Shown piece after piece: positions 37,361 through 47,601 of a stretch of DNA of 64,000 nt. Numbering within the stretch: the first letter of the stretch is position 1; each line of letters starts with the position of its first letter. The translations under genes were made by a program, and so were the position numbers. Origin of the DNA: Sympetrum striolatum (Eukaryota > Arthropoda > Insecta > Odonata > Libellulidae). Below the pieces are notes generated by a model that worked only from the letters and a program-made list of their open reading frames with translations, had not been told where the DNA came from and did no database searches. The stretch lies in contig OX388345.1 in NCBI GenBank assembly GCA_947579665.1, positions 61,309,454 through 61,373,453 of the forward strand, in the 5' to 3' direction.

Positions 37361-37979
37361 CAGGGTGCCCGGGTTAAATATATAATAATACAAAATTTTG
37401 TAACTAGAAAAGTAAGAAAGGAGATACTTATTAGCGGTTTGCCTCTACAAGTTTGGTAACTCAAAATGTTTTTTATGTTTGTTAGACTATGTTGCACTTT
37501 GCCTTTACGCATTAATTGTGAGGGATGTCTTGGATAATGAGTTCCCAAACAGCTTGATCGGGAGAGGTTTCGATCGATCGGTCAATCGATTCGATTTTTT
37601 CATCATCGATTCATCGAGATTCATCGATTGCGTGGCCCCCTAGAAACCCAGACATGAGGCTACTTGATTTTTTCTGTGGGTTTTTATCAAGAATCAAGTG
37701 TACCAGACACCAGTTCGTGATTTATTAGAATTGCGCCATTGAATGCCTACAGTTATTGTAAATGTTACACCTGCTATGCTACAAAACACTTGTAGAGAGT
37801 AAAATACAGATTATGTAGATGTCTTTCTGCCGCTAATGGTGTGCATCTAAAGTTGCATTAACTGTGTAAAAAAACATTTTGAGTTACTATACTTCTAGAA
37901 ACAATCCGCCAATAAATATCTTAGTTAACTCACAATTTATTACATTTTGTATTATTATATGTTTAACCCGGACAACCTG
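37361..37979 (+). mobile_element. Deleted Tc1/mariner-type (IS630) element
   Basis: Inverted repeats of roughly 120 bp with indels are visible: the left begins CAGGGTGCCCGGGTTAAATA at 37361, and the right, read in reverse complement from 37979, begins CAGGTTGTCCGGGTTAAACA. TA precedes the left end, and TG (a decayed TA) follows the right end. The interior contains only the C-terminal part of a transposase, so most of the gene has been deleted. Confidence 0.75.
37515..37855 (+). pseudogene. C-terminal remnant of a Tc1/mariner transposase
   Basis: Successive plus-strand frames read DNEFPNSLIGRG, WPPRNPD..LLDF, FLWVFIKNQVYQTPVRDLL and NVTPAMLQNTCRE. The W-P-P-R-x-P-D..DFFLWG pattern, with the following VY-TPV and MLQNTWRE-type blocks, is characteristic of an arthropod IS630/Tc1-mariner group as I remember it. 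It is broken by a one-base frameshift between LLDF and FLW and by stops, and a ~62-bp ATCGATT-rich insertion (about 37571-37632) separates GRG from WPPR. The catalytic domain is missing. Confidence 0.7.
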
Positions 37980-38170
37980 TGTTAAGAATCGTTTAAAAGA
38001 ATCACTCTAATAATCATTTAAAAATTACTAGGAAAGCATGTTATACTAAACTAATAAAAGAAATAAATTTGATAGAAAATAATTTTCCCACATAAATAAG
38101 GGAAAAATTATTTGATCAATGATAACGCATAAACCTTTAAGATGCCCTACCTCTATCCTTTCATAAAGTA

Positions 38171-38817
38171 CAGTGGTACCTCGAGATACGTGCAGCCTAA
38201 CATACGAGTTTTTTGAGATACGAGCCGGAGCTCGGGCCATATTTTCGTTCAAGATACGAGCCCAAATCCGAGATACGAGCCGTGTTTCCAAGCCAAGTGC
38301 AGCCAAGAAAGCAAAAACAAGTGATAATTAAATTTACGTAAATGTTAAGCTTAGTTTAAGTTTAAAGTAAGTGCATTGTTTTAAGTTTTTTCTTTCATTT
38401 GAAATAAGGAAAGTGTAGTTTTAGTTTCAAAGTTACGAAAATAGTTTTAAGTTCTGAAAAAGCGCCGTTTACGTACGTGTCTAGAGTGTCTGCATCCCTT
38501 CCCCCTCCCTCCTCCTCGTCGTTCACCTTCGTTAGCCGCACTCGTCTGTCTCCAAAGTAAGACTATTATGCTAAATAACTCTTTTATTTCTATATTTCAT
38601 AGTTTGTTATGTATTCGTTAATTTTACATGTTTATTTGATATTTAAAAACATATCTTTATTCATAATTTACAATGGTTTGGGGATTTTTCATAGGTCCGG
38701 AACGGATTAAATCGAATTCAGTTATTTTAAATGGGAGAAATTCGTTTGAGATACGAGCCGATTGACTTACGAGCTCGGTTCTGGAACGAATTAAACTCGG
38801 ATCTCGAGGTACCACTG
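38171..38817. mobile_element. Tigger/pogo-like MITE
   Basis: The element is flanked by TA (38169-38170 and 38818-38819) and starts CAGTGGTACCTCGAGATACG. The right end read in reverse complement starts CAGTGGTACCTCGAGATCCG. The GATACGAGC motif recurs in the subterminal regions on both sides. The 647-bp interior has no transposase. CAGTGGTACCTCG-like ends with TA duplications fit pogo/Tigger-type non-autonomous elements. Confidence 0.82.
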
Positions 38818-41687
38818 TACTTGTAATATCATTACGAATTTGCACTTATAGAGAAAATTCCATTACTAATGGATGAATAATCCATAGATTTGTGTGTACA
38901 GAAGTCCCTTGCAATAATAGTGCCTGTAATATTACGGTAGAAAAGTATTTTTTTACTAAAAATCGACGTATTCAATTTGTGAACCCTTTTTTTTTGGAGT
39001 GCAGTTTATTGCTGCTCTACGGGAGTGAAAGGGTAATGATAAAAGGCTCCTTGAATAAAGTTGGGCCAGTTTCCATCTCCAGAAATATATTTTTATAATA
39101 TTCTAAGAAGAATATTTCTTTTTCATTGTCAATTACAATGGCGATATTTCGATTATTACGACAATATTTCAAAATGATTTGGTAAAGTGTTCAATCAAGT
39201 CTTCAATGTCATGTCTCAGTAAAATATTCGTAAACGAAATTGATAGTTTTATGAAATTTAAAAGAAAATGACACGTTGTAATCTTTCTGAATAATATCCG
39301 TAAATTTTATTTAAAAAATGACGGTTTTGACAATCTGCACGTTAAATATTTCCATATTTACAGGTGATACAACAAATTGGTTTCCCAAGGTAAAAATTCC
39401 AAATTACATTGAGAAAGATGTAAAAGAAATTGAATTATAGAAATAATCAAAAACATTTTTTGAAGATGGATTGAATTCCTCATGGAAGAAAACTTTCAAG
39501 GAATAAAACTCGTTTATAATGAACGATAGATAAACATTTTTATTTACTTTCCGATGGGTAGGAAAAATTCCGGAATTTTAAACTGCCAAAAAAGATTAAA
39601 TGAGAGGAAAATGTTTTGCTTCTTTTTGGCTTCCCTTTATTTTTAAATATCATAATTAATCTAATTGGAGTCCCTTAAACCGGTGCACAAAGGATCGCTC
39701 GCCTTTCGAAGCGAGTATCAAATTCGATAATTCTTCCGAAGAGCTCCCATCAAAGATGAGATTTTCTTCGGTTTCCCCAGAATTACTGTGAGGATTATAT
39801 TATTCCGCGAGATGATTTATTCGGTAGAATAAACTCTTTATCATCTGCGCAATTAGCTTCGAATCGTTTGTGCCAACTACAGATGAGAATCAGAGAAATT
39901 CTCTCTTCTATTTTCTTCATTCCGCATTGTGAAACAGCGAATGAATACCTCAACATTCGACCGCGTATTTGAATTCTCTTCTTTATCGTATCTTAAGAAG
40001 AATGTTCAGGAGGCTAACCGAGCCATGGGTTTTTACTGTTATAAGTCTATCCATAGAAATGTCTATCCAGATTATTCTTAAGCTTTCAAATAATTAAACA
40101 AAAGATGGACAATTTTTAAGGTAAATGAATTCAATGAAATATTTGTGTATAGAAGATTCTGGAGAGTTATTTATACATTATTAAATCCTTTACTCCATTA
40201 ATCCTCAATGGTATATATTACTGTTTTTTATACAAGCGATATTAAATTGCATAATTGCGGTATTTTGTAAGATTTTCAAGACAGCGGTGATTCAATCAAC
40301 GGAAAAATTTAAATCAACACTTGGTTAAAGCATGGAATACGCATAATATTATAAAATGTAAAATTTGAAAGACTTAGTTCAATTTATAGCAGCTTATAGA
40401 ATTATACTACTAATTTATTCTTTCATGGGTATATTAAGAGAAAAATGTAGAATTATTCTTTTTAATTGCGCTAAGTACTTTCACAACGATGCTGTCTGCA
40501 ATGGACGATCAGGAATCTCGCTTTCATATGTCTATAAACTTTGTGCATATTTAATTTTTGACGCCCACTTTTTCTGACCTTTGAACTTCAATGGCGCGCA
40601 AAAGTAAAAGATTTTTGCATCGAATTCCGCTCTCAGTTAAAACATGCGTTAAGTATTCAAAATTAAAAGTTTCATTAATATAGATGGATATAAAGTTAAA
40701 ATTTCAGATTCCTTAAAACAAGGGCTTCTCACCTTACTCCTCCTCTGTAATATACTGGGCAAACAACTGCCTTAAATCATGGATTATGTAGATTACATGA
40801 GATATTTCATCAAACCATTTAGAGGATTCACAAATTAACATTTCTGGGAGAATTTAAGTTAGAGAAAATAAATAAATGTTGTTTGTTGAGCCTGCTGGTG
40901 TAAGCGTTACCTATTTTCCACTGTACCTCTTCCCCTTGGTAGGATATACGGCCTTAATTGCTGTAAGCCTTAGAAAGAAGAGTCCCATTAATTGTATTTA
41001 AGTCTGCAAAGTTATGAAGTAAGTGAGATATGTGCTTGGGGTCAAAGTCTCGTATTTTTCATAAGATTTACTAGAAATTAAGATAGATTTTAAGAAAATA
41101 TTACAGTTTCTCCGTAAAATTTAAGTTAAATTTTTCGTCGGTTTAAATTAACAATATTTTGTAAGGCGTATATGCATCTGCTGAATATAAATTGACTAAA
41201 GAATATTTAGTGTTAAAATATATTCATAACTTGGAGTAATATGATGTCGGAAGGTGACTTTTGGTACTCCATGAAGAGACTTTCCAAGATTTAAATATAA
41301 AGTTAAGTGAGGAATGTAATCAATTAAAGAGGCTGTAAGTAAGTGGAACACCATCAAAGTGAGAAGAAAATTAATTAAGCCTCAGTTACACCAAATGTTA
41401 CTTAAAAATCTAGAAGGTACACACTAAAAAAAACTTTTAAGTAACTTTGTCAACTAGTAGCTTAGTCAACTTAGTCAAAACCAGTCGTGGAATAAAAACC
41501 TATTGAGGGACTGAGCATTTCTATTTTTCTCCTCGCTAATATAGGAATGAATGTAGCTCTTTCACTTTTCAAGTCCAGGACTTTTAAAATACCAATATTT
41601 CCTAAAGCCAAATTGCCAACAAAATAAATGCTTCCCGTAAGACTAAGAAAGAAAACAATGGCAACTTAAGCTTTTATCTTTTTTCAG
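38818..41687. other. AT-rich DNA upstream of the GPCR exon
   Basis: This is presumably the intron before the exon at 41688, since that exon begins with a splice acceptor. I looked for an upstream class B GPCR exon (TM6-TM7) on the plus strand and could not find one. No transposon with intact ends was seen. Confidence 0.45.
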
Positions 41688-41848
41688 GGTTTCACAGTGG
41701 CCCTCTTCTACTGTTTCCTGAACACGGAGGTCCAGAACCACGTTCGCCACCACATAGAGAGGTGGAAGATATCTCGCTCAGTTGGATCCAGAAGGTCCTA
41801 CGCTCACAGTAAAGACTGGTCGCCCAAGTCAAGATCAGAAAGCGTACG
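41688..41848 (+). CDS. Class B GPCR exon: TM7 end and helix 8 (CRF/DH44 receptor-like)
   Basis: A splice acceptor (TTTTTTCAG) precedes 161 bp coding 53 residues that begin [19 protein letters not shown], then a basic stretch (RHHIERWK) and [10 protein letters not shown]. The G-F-x-V-x-x-x-Y-C-F-L-N-x-E-V signature is the conserved TM7/helix-8 region of secretin-family receptors, which sense peptide hormones at the plasma membrane and mostly couple to Gs and cAMP. The R-W motif and the S/R-rich tail most resemble corticotropin-releasing-factor/insect diuretic hormone 44 receptors; a DH31 or PDF receptor is the alternative. The exon starts in phase 0 and ends CG|GTAAGG in phase 2. Reading through the donor gives an immediate TAA stop at 41850-41852. 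Upstream exons are not in view, so the gene is partial. Confidence 0.82.
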
Positions 41849-42818
41849 GTAAGGAGGTTTTATAGTTAAAACTGCACGGATTTTTTTATACCTTTCCTTA
41901 GCAAATACGGACAAAGTACTTCAACTCAAGGCAACGAAGATTCGTCTTCTTCCGATATTCAGGTTTAAAACTTTGAAAGAAATCCCATTTCTCATTATTT
42001 GAAATTTAAATGTAAATGCAAGGAAAGATTAATTGTCGCTGGAAATACATTCCTCACCACTTTCATACAAAGTTTTATGTTAATTTATTCTTTAGTATGG
42101 ATTAATTTGAAATAATACCATCAATTATTCCAGTCATTTGCTCTTTAGGATAGATATAAATCAAAGATGCTACCATCTCCATTTAATCATTTAGAAATAC
42201 CTTCGGGTATTAGAAACGTTGTGGAACTTTCCTTATCTGAAACATAATCGTGCAGTGGTATTAAAAGTATATTAGAGACAAAGTTCATGATTTTAAGTTC
42301 ATTTTCGTGTTCTAGATGACCAACGCGAGAAAATTCGTACAATTATATAAATAGAGTGTGGTGAATCAATCAAACCATAAGATTATTCAAATTATTAAGA
42401 AAAACGGAAATGCATACGGCGAGAATTAAAAACAACCAAGGAAAAACTTTCTTTAACATTAAAACATGTGTTATTCTCTATAAACTAAAAGAGTGCAGCT
42501 ACTACTGTAACCAAATGATAGTTCCTTTGCTGTATATAAACTGAAAATAGAAGGCATTCAGTTATTTTTTCACTTCTTGCTTCTTGAGATTATGTGTTAT
42601 TTTATGTAACATAGAACGAGTGCTTATTTAAAAAAGTAGAAGGCTAATAAATAATTAGCACGATACATTAATTTTCTTCAATAAAAGACCCTTCGTAGCT
42701 TGAAACAATGGTAGGTCATTATTTGTAAAATATCTCTATAAAAAATCTTTTTTATTGCTACATTTCATGCTCAAAACTTCAGTAACCGTTTTTGCAAGTA
42801 ATTATAGTTACTGAAATA

Positions 42819-42890
42819 CGCCAGGGGCAGCAGAATTGAACTTGGGCCGTTTGTTGAGCAAGCCTTGTCTCGGTATCAGGCCACTTGCAG
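42819..42890 (-). repeat. Weak tRNA/SINE-like relic, minus strand
   Basis: On the minus strand a B-box-like AAGTTCAATTCTG and an A-box-like GTGGCCTGATACCGAG lie at approximately tRNA spacing. Both boxes are imperfect and no cloverleaf closes. A decayed tRNA-derived SINE is plausible but not proven. Confidence 0.28.
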
Positions 42891-43436
42891 TGTTTTCCGG
42901 TCCTCGTTGAGAATTTTCCATAAACTTCCAAAGGGATATTTACCTAATGAGGCAAAATGAAACGTGACGAGCCTTTCTCTAAAAAAACAAGAGATAGACT
43001 TTAACTCTGAGTGAAGTAATCACTTAAGTATTCAACACACCTATTCCAACACTCCTCTTCTATAAGGGAATGCATTTCGCAGTGCGGTCCACGCCGTCCA
43101 CGCGTGACCTTTCAATGTAAAAAGGCGTTTTCCGTTTCGGGCCTAGAAATAGCCGTGCTACATTACCGAGTGGGACACGCGGTCAGCAAATCGATTCGCG
43201 CGCGATGTCTTAATGACTTTTTGCGACCGATTCCGCTATCTATTGATACCGCTGACCCCGTAAATTTGTCAACGATCAGAACGGCCTGGGATCACATGGG
43301 TAATTGAGCCAAAAAATACGAGTAAGACTAAAAAGCTTTTCCCATTCGCTTTCTGGAAGCCCATAGGCAAGGCCACGGAAATTAAAAGCATAGCAGTAAT
43401 TTAAACGTGGCCAAAAGATGTTCTTTGAACAAATGC

Positions 43437-43441
43437 CAGCG
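43437..43441. repeat. 5-bp target duplication, left (Transib)
   Basis: CAGCG directly precedes the left end of the element and is repeated exactly at 47597-47601. A GC-rich 5-bp duplication is the hallmark of Transib and RAG-type transposition. Confidence 0.9.
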
Positions 43442-44389
43442 CACTGTGGTCCAAAATCGAAAAAAGCCGGACAAAAGTCCAAAATTGCTTTTTTTGAGAT
43501 ACAAATTTGAAACTTTGCATATATACAGCCAAATGATTGCTGATTATGGAACAGTAAGTCGTTTTCCATAAATCGTATGCGTTACTTAGATACGAAGGGT
43601 CAAACATGACTAAACTTTCAAAAACACGCCCGATTCTATTTTTCGTCGAAAATCTTATAAGTTAAGCTAATAGTGGACTTGTGGAAGGAATTTAGTGGAA
43701 TAAAAAACATTATATTCGATCAGAATGGTACTTTATCTATACTATCCATCAGTTTCAAGGATATTGGTCAATATTTGTGTAGTGTTTCATCACAAAATGG
43801 CGGACGCTTTTTTCAGACAAATTTTGACATAAAGTAGTCGATATCTTTTGTTTAAAAAATATGTGCAGCGGGAAATTACACCAGAGTATTGGGTGAAGAC
43901 AGTTTAAGAATATCCAGCATAGATCTTATATGAACGTTACCGACCACGAAAATAAACGCGATTTTTCGATCGCGCTGCACGATCCGGGTCCGAGCTGCTG
44001 GGTCTGGAAGCACGGCGGCTTCGTTGGATTGTTTTAGTTTTTAGGACCTTAACTCTTTAAAATCGCCGTTTTTAAGCTATGTATGCTGTCACTATCACTG
44101 TCACTGTTCAGAAATTCCATATCAAAGATATGGAGAGGATATTTGATCGTGCGAATGAGTCAATGGATGCGGTACTCTGGTAAATACGATAAGTTTTGGA
44201 TACTTTATGGATTCTTGCCGCGAGTTAGAAATATCCTTCTACTTTTGAGACACTTAGTAAGTTCGAATGTACGGTAACGGGTTCATGCATTGCAGAAAGG
44301 GCACCATCTGATTATTTTTCTACCACTTACCCTTTCCACCCTCGCTGACGAGAGCCACGCGAAAAGGGGCTTTTGTGACACCGCGCAGC
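43442..44389 (+). repeat. Left 948-bp inverted arm of Transib-type element
   Basis: The arm pairs with 46649-47596. It contains a heptamer-like end (43442-43448), a nonamer-like ACAAAAGTC (43471-43479), and no credible coding region; the 64-codon frame at 44083-44277 also appears on the opposite strand in the right arm purely because the arms are inverted copies. Imperfect similarity continues about 30 bp further inward on both sides. Confidence 0.95.
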
Positions 44390-44836
44390 CTTTAACGGCA
44401 TTTACCGGGTTTTTCCACAAATTCATTTCCTTTCCCTTTCAGAAATGAATCTTAACATGCAGTTCTAGTTTGGCATCAGTGAAGTAGTGTTGCTCTTGTT
44501 GTGCTCTGACGTACTGCTAAAATCTGTGGGTGTCTGGTGATTTTTCTCGTGAATCATCGCAATAGTTCTGGTAGCTGTGTTGGATAGTGGTGTTTTTGAT
44601 TATTCAACAGTTCATCCCTTTTCTTAAGGTGAGTAATTTTCCCTGTTTAACTCAACCGTGTTTATTCATCACATTCTACCTACAAGATCGTATGTGTTTT
44701 TTACTCTGCAATGTTTTACTGCCATTGTTTTCTGCTAACTTTAATAGGAAAGTGAGAATATCATCAAACTTTCCTTAAATTCTTTTTAACTAGCCGGATT
44801 TTCGTGCAGGTTTTCGGTCCATTTTTCTGCGCTGAA

Positions 44837-46526
44837 ATGTTTTCATGCCAGATCACGCGTCTTGAGCTCCACAAACGAATAATTGAGATGAAGGAGAAAG
44901 CATTAAGTGATAAAATAGTATATTTGACTAATTTTATATCGCAGAGTTTAAATTTAGAGGCTCATGAAGAGGCCCTAGATTGTTTCCGTAAATTTATTAG
45001 GGTAAAATTCATGGTGCCCTATCAAAAAAGGCGGAAAGGATGTTCTTGGAATAATGAGCGATTTTTTGTTCGTCACTAGGCATGGCTCACATAGTCAATC
45101 ATTTTCCCCGAAACTATCCGTCAGTACCTACCAGGTACGTCTACAGCTACTGATATGTATTTGCTGTTTAAATTCTATAGCAATCATTCAGCCGTATTGT
45201 TTTTCACGTGAGATTTGTTTATTAAAATTATTACCATATCAGGTACATTAGGACGACCACAAAAAGAATTTAGTTCTTCCTCTGAGAGATCCAAAAGAAG
45301 AAAGGTTCAAAATATTAAAACTTCTTCTTCTGCTTCTGAGCTCGCCTTGGCAACCTCTCTCAGTTTAAGGGAGGAAGGCGATATTGCAGCCGCTCAACTT
45401 ATTACCGAAGTAACTACGACCACCCCAAGTAGAGCAAGAAGAGTTCTTTCCAAATGGCAGTTGTTAATGTTTATCGATCTAATAGAAACATTTATTTTAG
45501 GCATGAAATGCATTGACCGAGAGTGTTAGCATGAAATGTTACATCTGCGGAGCTAAAATTTCAGAAATGAATTATTTAAGGGCAATGAAGGATCGACCAG
45601 TAGATGTGGACAATTATGCTTTTGGTTTATCAACGCTACATGGTTACATTCGTATTTTTGAGTGTCTTTTACACATAACGTATCGACTGGAGTTTAAACA
45701 GTGGCAGGTGAATAAGCATCGAAATTCTGGCTTTAATTTTTGTTATCCGGTTAAATAAATCTCTAAATGATAATGAGACTCTTTTCTAGGCACGTGGTAA
45801 TCTTAAAAAACAGCTTTCCAAGAAAAAGGAAAATATACAGAAATTATTTAAAGAAAGGATGGGGTTAATAGTGGATTTACCAAAGCCGGGATCAGGAAAT
45901 ACTAACGATAGAAATACTGCAAGACGTTTCTTCGATTCTCCAAAACTGGCAGCTGAATTGACAGGTAATTGTGTAGACTTAGCTTCTCAGTAATAGCCAT
46001 GCATAGGTAAAATGCATACATTATACCATACAGCTACTTTAAATACCTCAGTAACTAGTCCCTTTGATAGATATTTTAGAAATACCATTCAGTTTAATGT
46101 AAATTTTTTCCTATTTTCATTACAGGGATTAATTACGACCTCGTTAAAAAATTTTCCATCATCCTTAAGGCAATATCAAGCGGAAAATCGATAAATAATG
46201 AGGGATTTTCCCAATACCGCCAGAAAACTGCCGAATTATATGTAGACTTGTATCCCTGGTATTGTTTGCCAACCTCGGTACATAAGGTCCTTATGCATGG
46301 AAGTGAAATTTCGAAGGAGGCGATTCTTCCCTTAGGGCAGCTCTCCGAAGAGGCGATGGAAGCTCGCAATAAGGACGCTAGAAAATTCCGTCAAAGATTC
46401 AGCAGAAAACACTCCAGGATGGCCACCAACGATGATTTATTTAAAAGGTTGTTGATCACTTCTGATCCATTTCTTTCCTCCAAAATGACTCTGATTCCTA
46501 AGCGATACGGAAAGATGCCGAAATAA
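44837..46526 (+). pseudogene. Transib (RAG1-like) transposase gene, internally deleted
   Basis: Candidate exons: about 44837-45001 (start MFSCQITRLELHKRI, matching the usual beginning of Transib proteins as I recall them); a frame-shifted piece ending PKLSVSTYQ before a GTACGT donor (about 45131); 45242-45466 (GRPQKEFSSSSERSKRRK, a typical N-terminal block); about 45531-45707 (MKCYICGAK, then GLSTLHGYIR and YRLEFKQWQ); 45790-45964 (ARGN..MGLIVDLPKPGSGNTND.NTARRFF); and 46126-46526 (DLYPWYCLPTSVHKVLMHG, ILPLGQLSEEA.EARNKDARKF, stop). The last two introns have clean GT/AG ends and matching phases. The CYIC pair corresponds to a CxxC zinc-binding site in RAG1. Between 45466 and 45531 the sequence jumps from N-terminal to post-catalytic region, so the first two catalytic aspartates appear deleted. 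A frameshift near 45050 also breaks the reading frame. Confidence 0.75.
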
Positions 46527-46648
46527 TTGAGAGAACTGCTGATTTTAGAAGACGGCGAGGGATTGGAATCAGACAGTAGAGACGGCCAAAAGTTTTCTGA
46601 AGATAAAGAATTTTCCATGAAATGCGTCCGTGGAAATACCCAGTAAGT

Positions 46649-47596
46649 GCTGCGCGGTGTCACAAAAGCCCCTTTTCGCGTGGCTCTCGTCAGCGAGGGT
46701 GGAAAGGGTAAGTGGTAGAAAAATAATCAGATGGTGCCCTTTCTGCAATGCATGAACCCGTTACCGTACATTCGAACTTACTAAGTGTCTCAAAAGTAGA
46801 AGGATATTTCTAACTCGCGGCAAGAATCCATAAAGTATCCAAAACTTATCGTATTTACCAGAGTACCGCATCCATTGACTCATTCGCACGATCAAATATC
46901 CTCTCCATATCTTTGATATGGAATTTCTGAACAGTGACAGTGATAGTGACAGCATACATAGCTTAAAAACGGCGATTTTAAAGAGTTAAGGTCCTAAAAA
47001 CTAAAACAATCCAACGAAGCCGCCGTGCTTCCAGACCCAGCAGCTCGGACCCGGATCGTGCAGCGCGATCGAAAAATCGCGTTTATTTTCGTGGTCGGTA
47101 ACGTTCATATAAGATCTATGCTGGATATTCTTAAACTGTCTTCACCCAATACTCTGGTGTAATTTCCCGCTGCACATATTTTTTAAACAAAAGATATCGA
47201 CTACTTTATGTCAAAATTTGTCTGAAAAAAGCGTCCGCCATTTTGTGATGAAACACTACACAAATATTGACCAATATCCTTGAAACTGATGGATAGTATA
47301 GATAAAGTACCATTCTGATCGAATATAATGTTTTTTATTCCACTAAATTCCTTCCACAAGTCCACTATTAGCTTAACTTATAAGATTTTCGACGAAAAAT
47401 AGAATCGGGCGTGTTTTTGAAAGTTTAGTCATGTTTGACCCTTCGTATCTAAGTAACGCATACGATTTATGGAAAACGACTTACTGTTCCATAATCAGCA
47501 ATTATTTGGCTGTATATATGCAAAGTTTCAAATTTGTATCTCAAAAAAAGCAATTTTGGACTTTTGTCCGGCTTTTTTCGATTTTGGACCACTGTG
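46649..47596 (-). repeat. Right 948-bp inverted arm of Transib-type element
   Basis: This is the reverse complement of 43442-44389, equal in length. The two differences found by eye are the fourth terminal base (CACAGTG here, CACTGTG on the left) and one G/A change about 95 bp in. The nonamer-like motif lies at 47559-47567. Confidence 0.95.
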
Positions 47597-47601
47597 CAGC
47601 G
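47597..47601. repeat. 5-bp target duplication, right (Transib)
   Basis: CAGCG is identical to 43437-43441 and directly follows the right terminal heptamer. Confidence 0.9.

Larger units (their letters stand above)
43442..47596 (+). mobile_element. Transib-type fold-back transposon
   Basis: The element is 4155 bp with 948-bp inverted arms, a perfect 5-bp CAGCG duplication, and ends CACTGTGGTCC (left) and CACAGTGGTCC (right, reverse complement). CACWRTG ends plus a GC-rich 5-bp duplication are the Transib diagnostic, a family related to the RAG1 recombinase of jawed vertebrates. The 2259-bp interior carries a spliced transposase gene on the plus strand with both ends but seemingly no catalytic core. 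The arms differ at only two positions by eye, indicating a young insertion or recent arm homogenisation. It lies in the putative GPCR intron in the same orientation as that gene. Confidence 0.85.

Noticed and set aside
44083..44277. 64-codon frame present twice, plus strand here and minus strand at 46761-46955
   Set aside because: The duplication is explained entirely by the inverted arms of the Transib-type element; the frame has no recognisable product.
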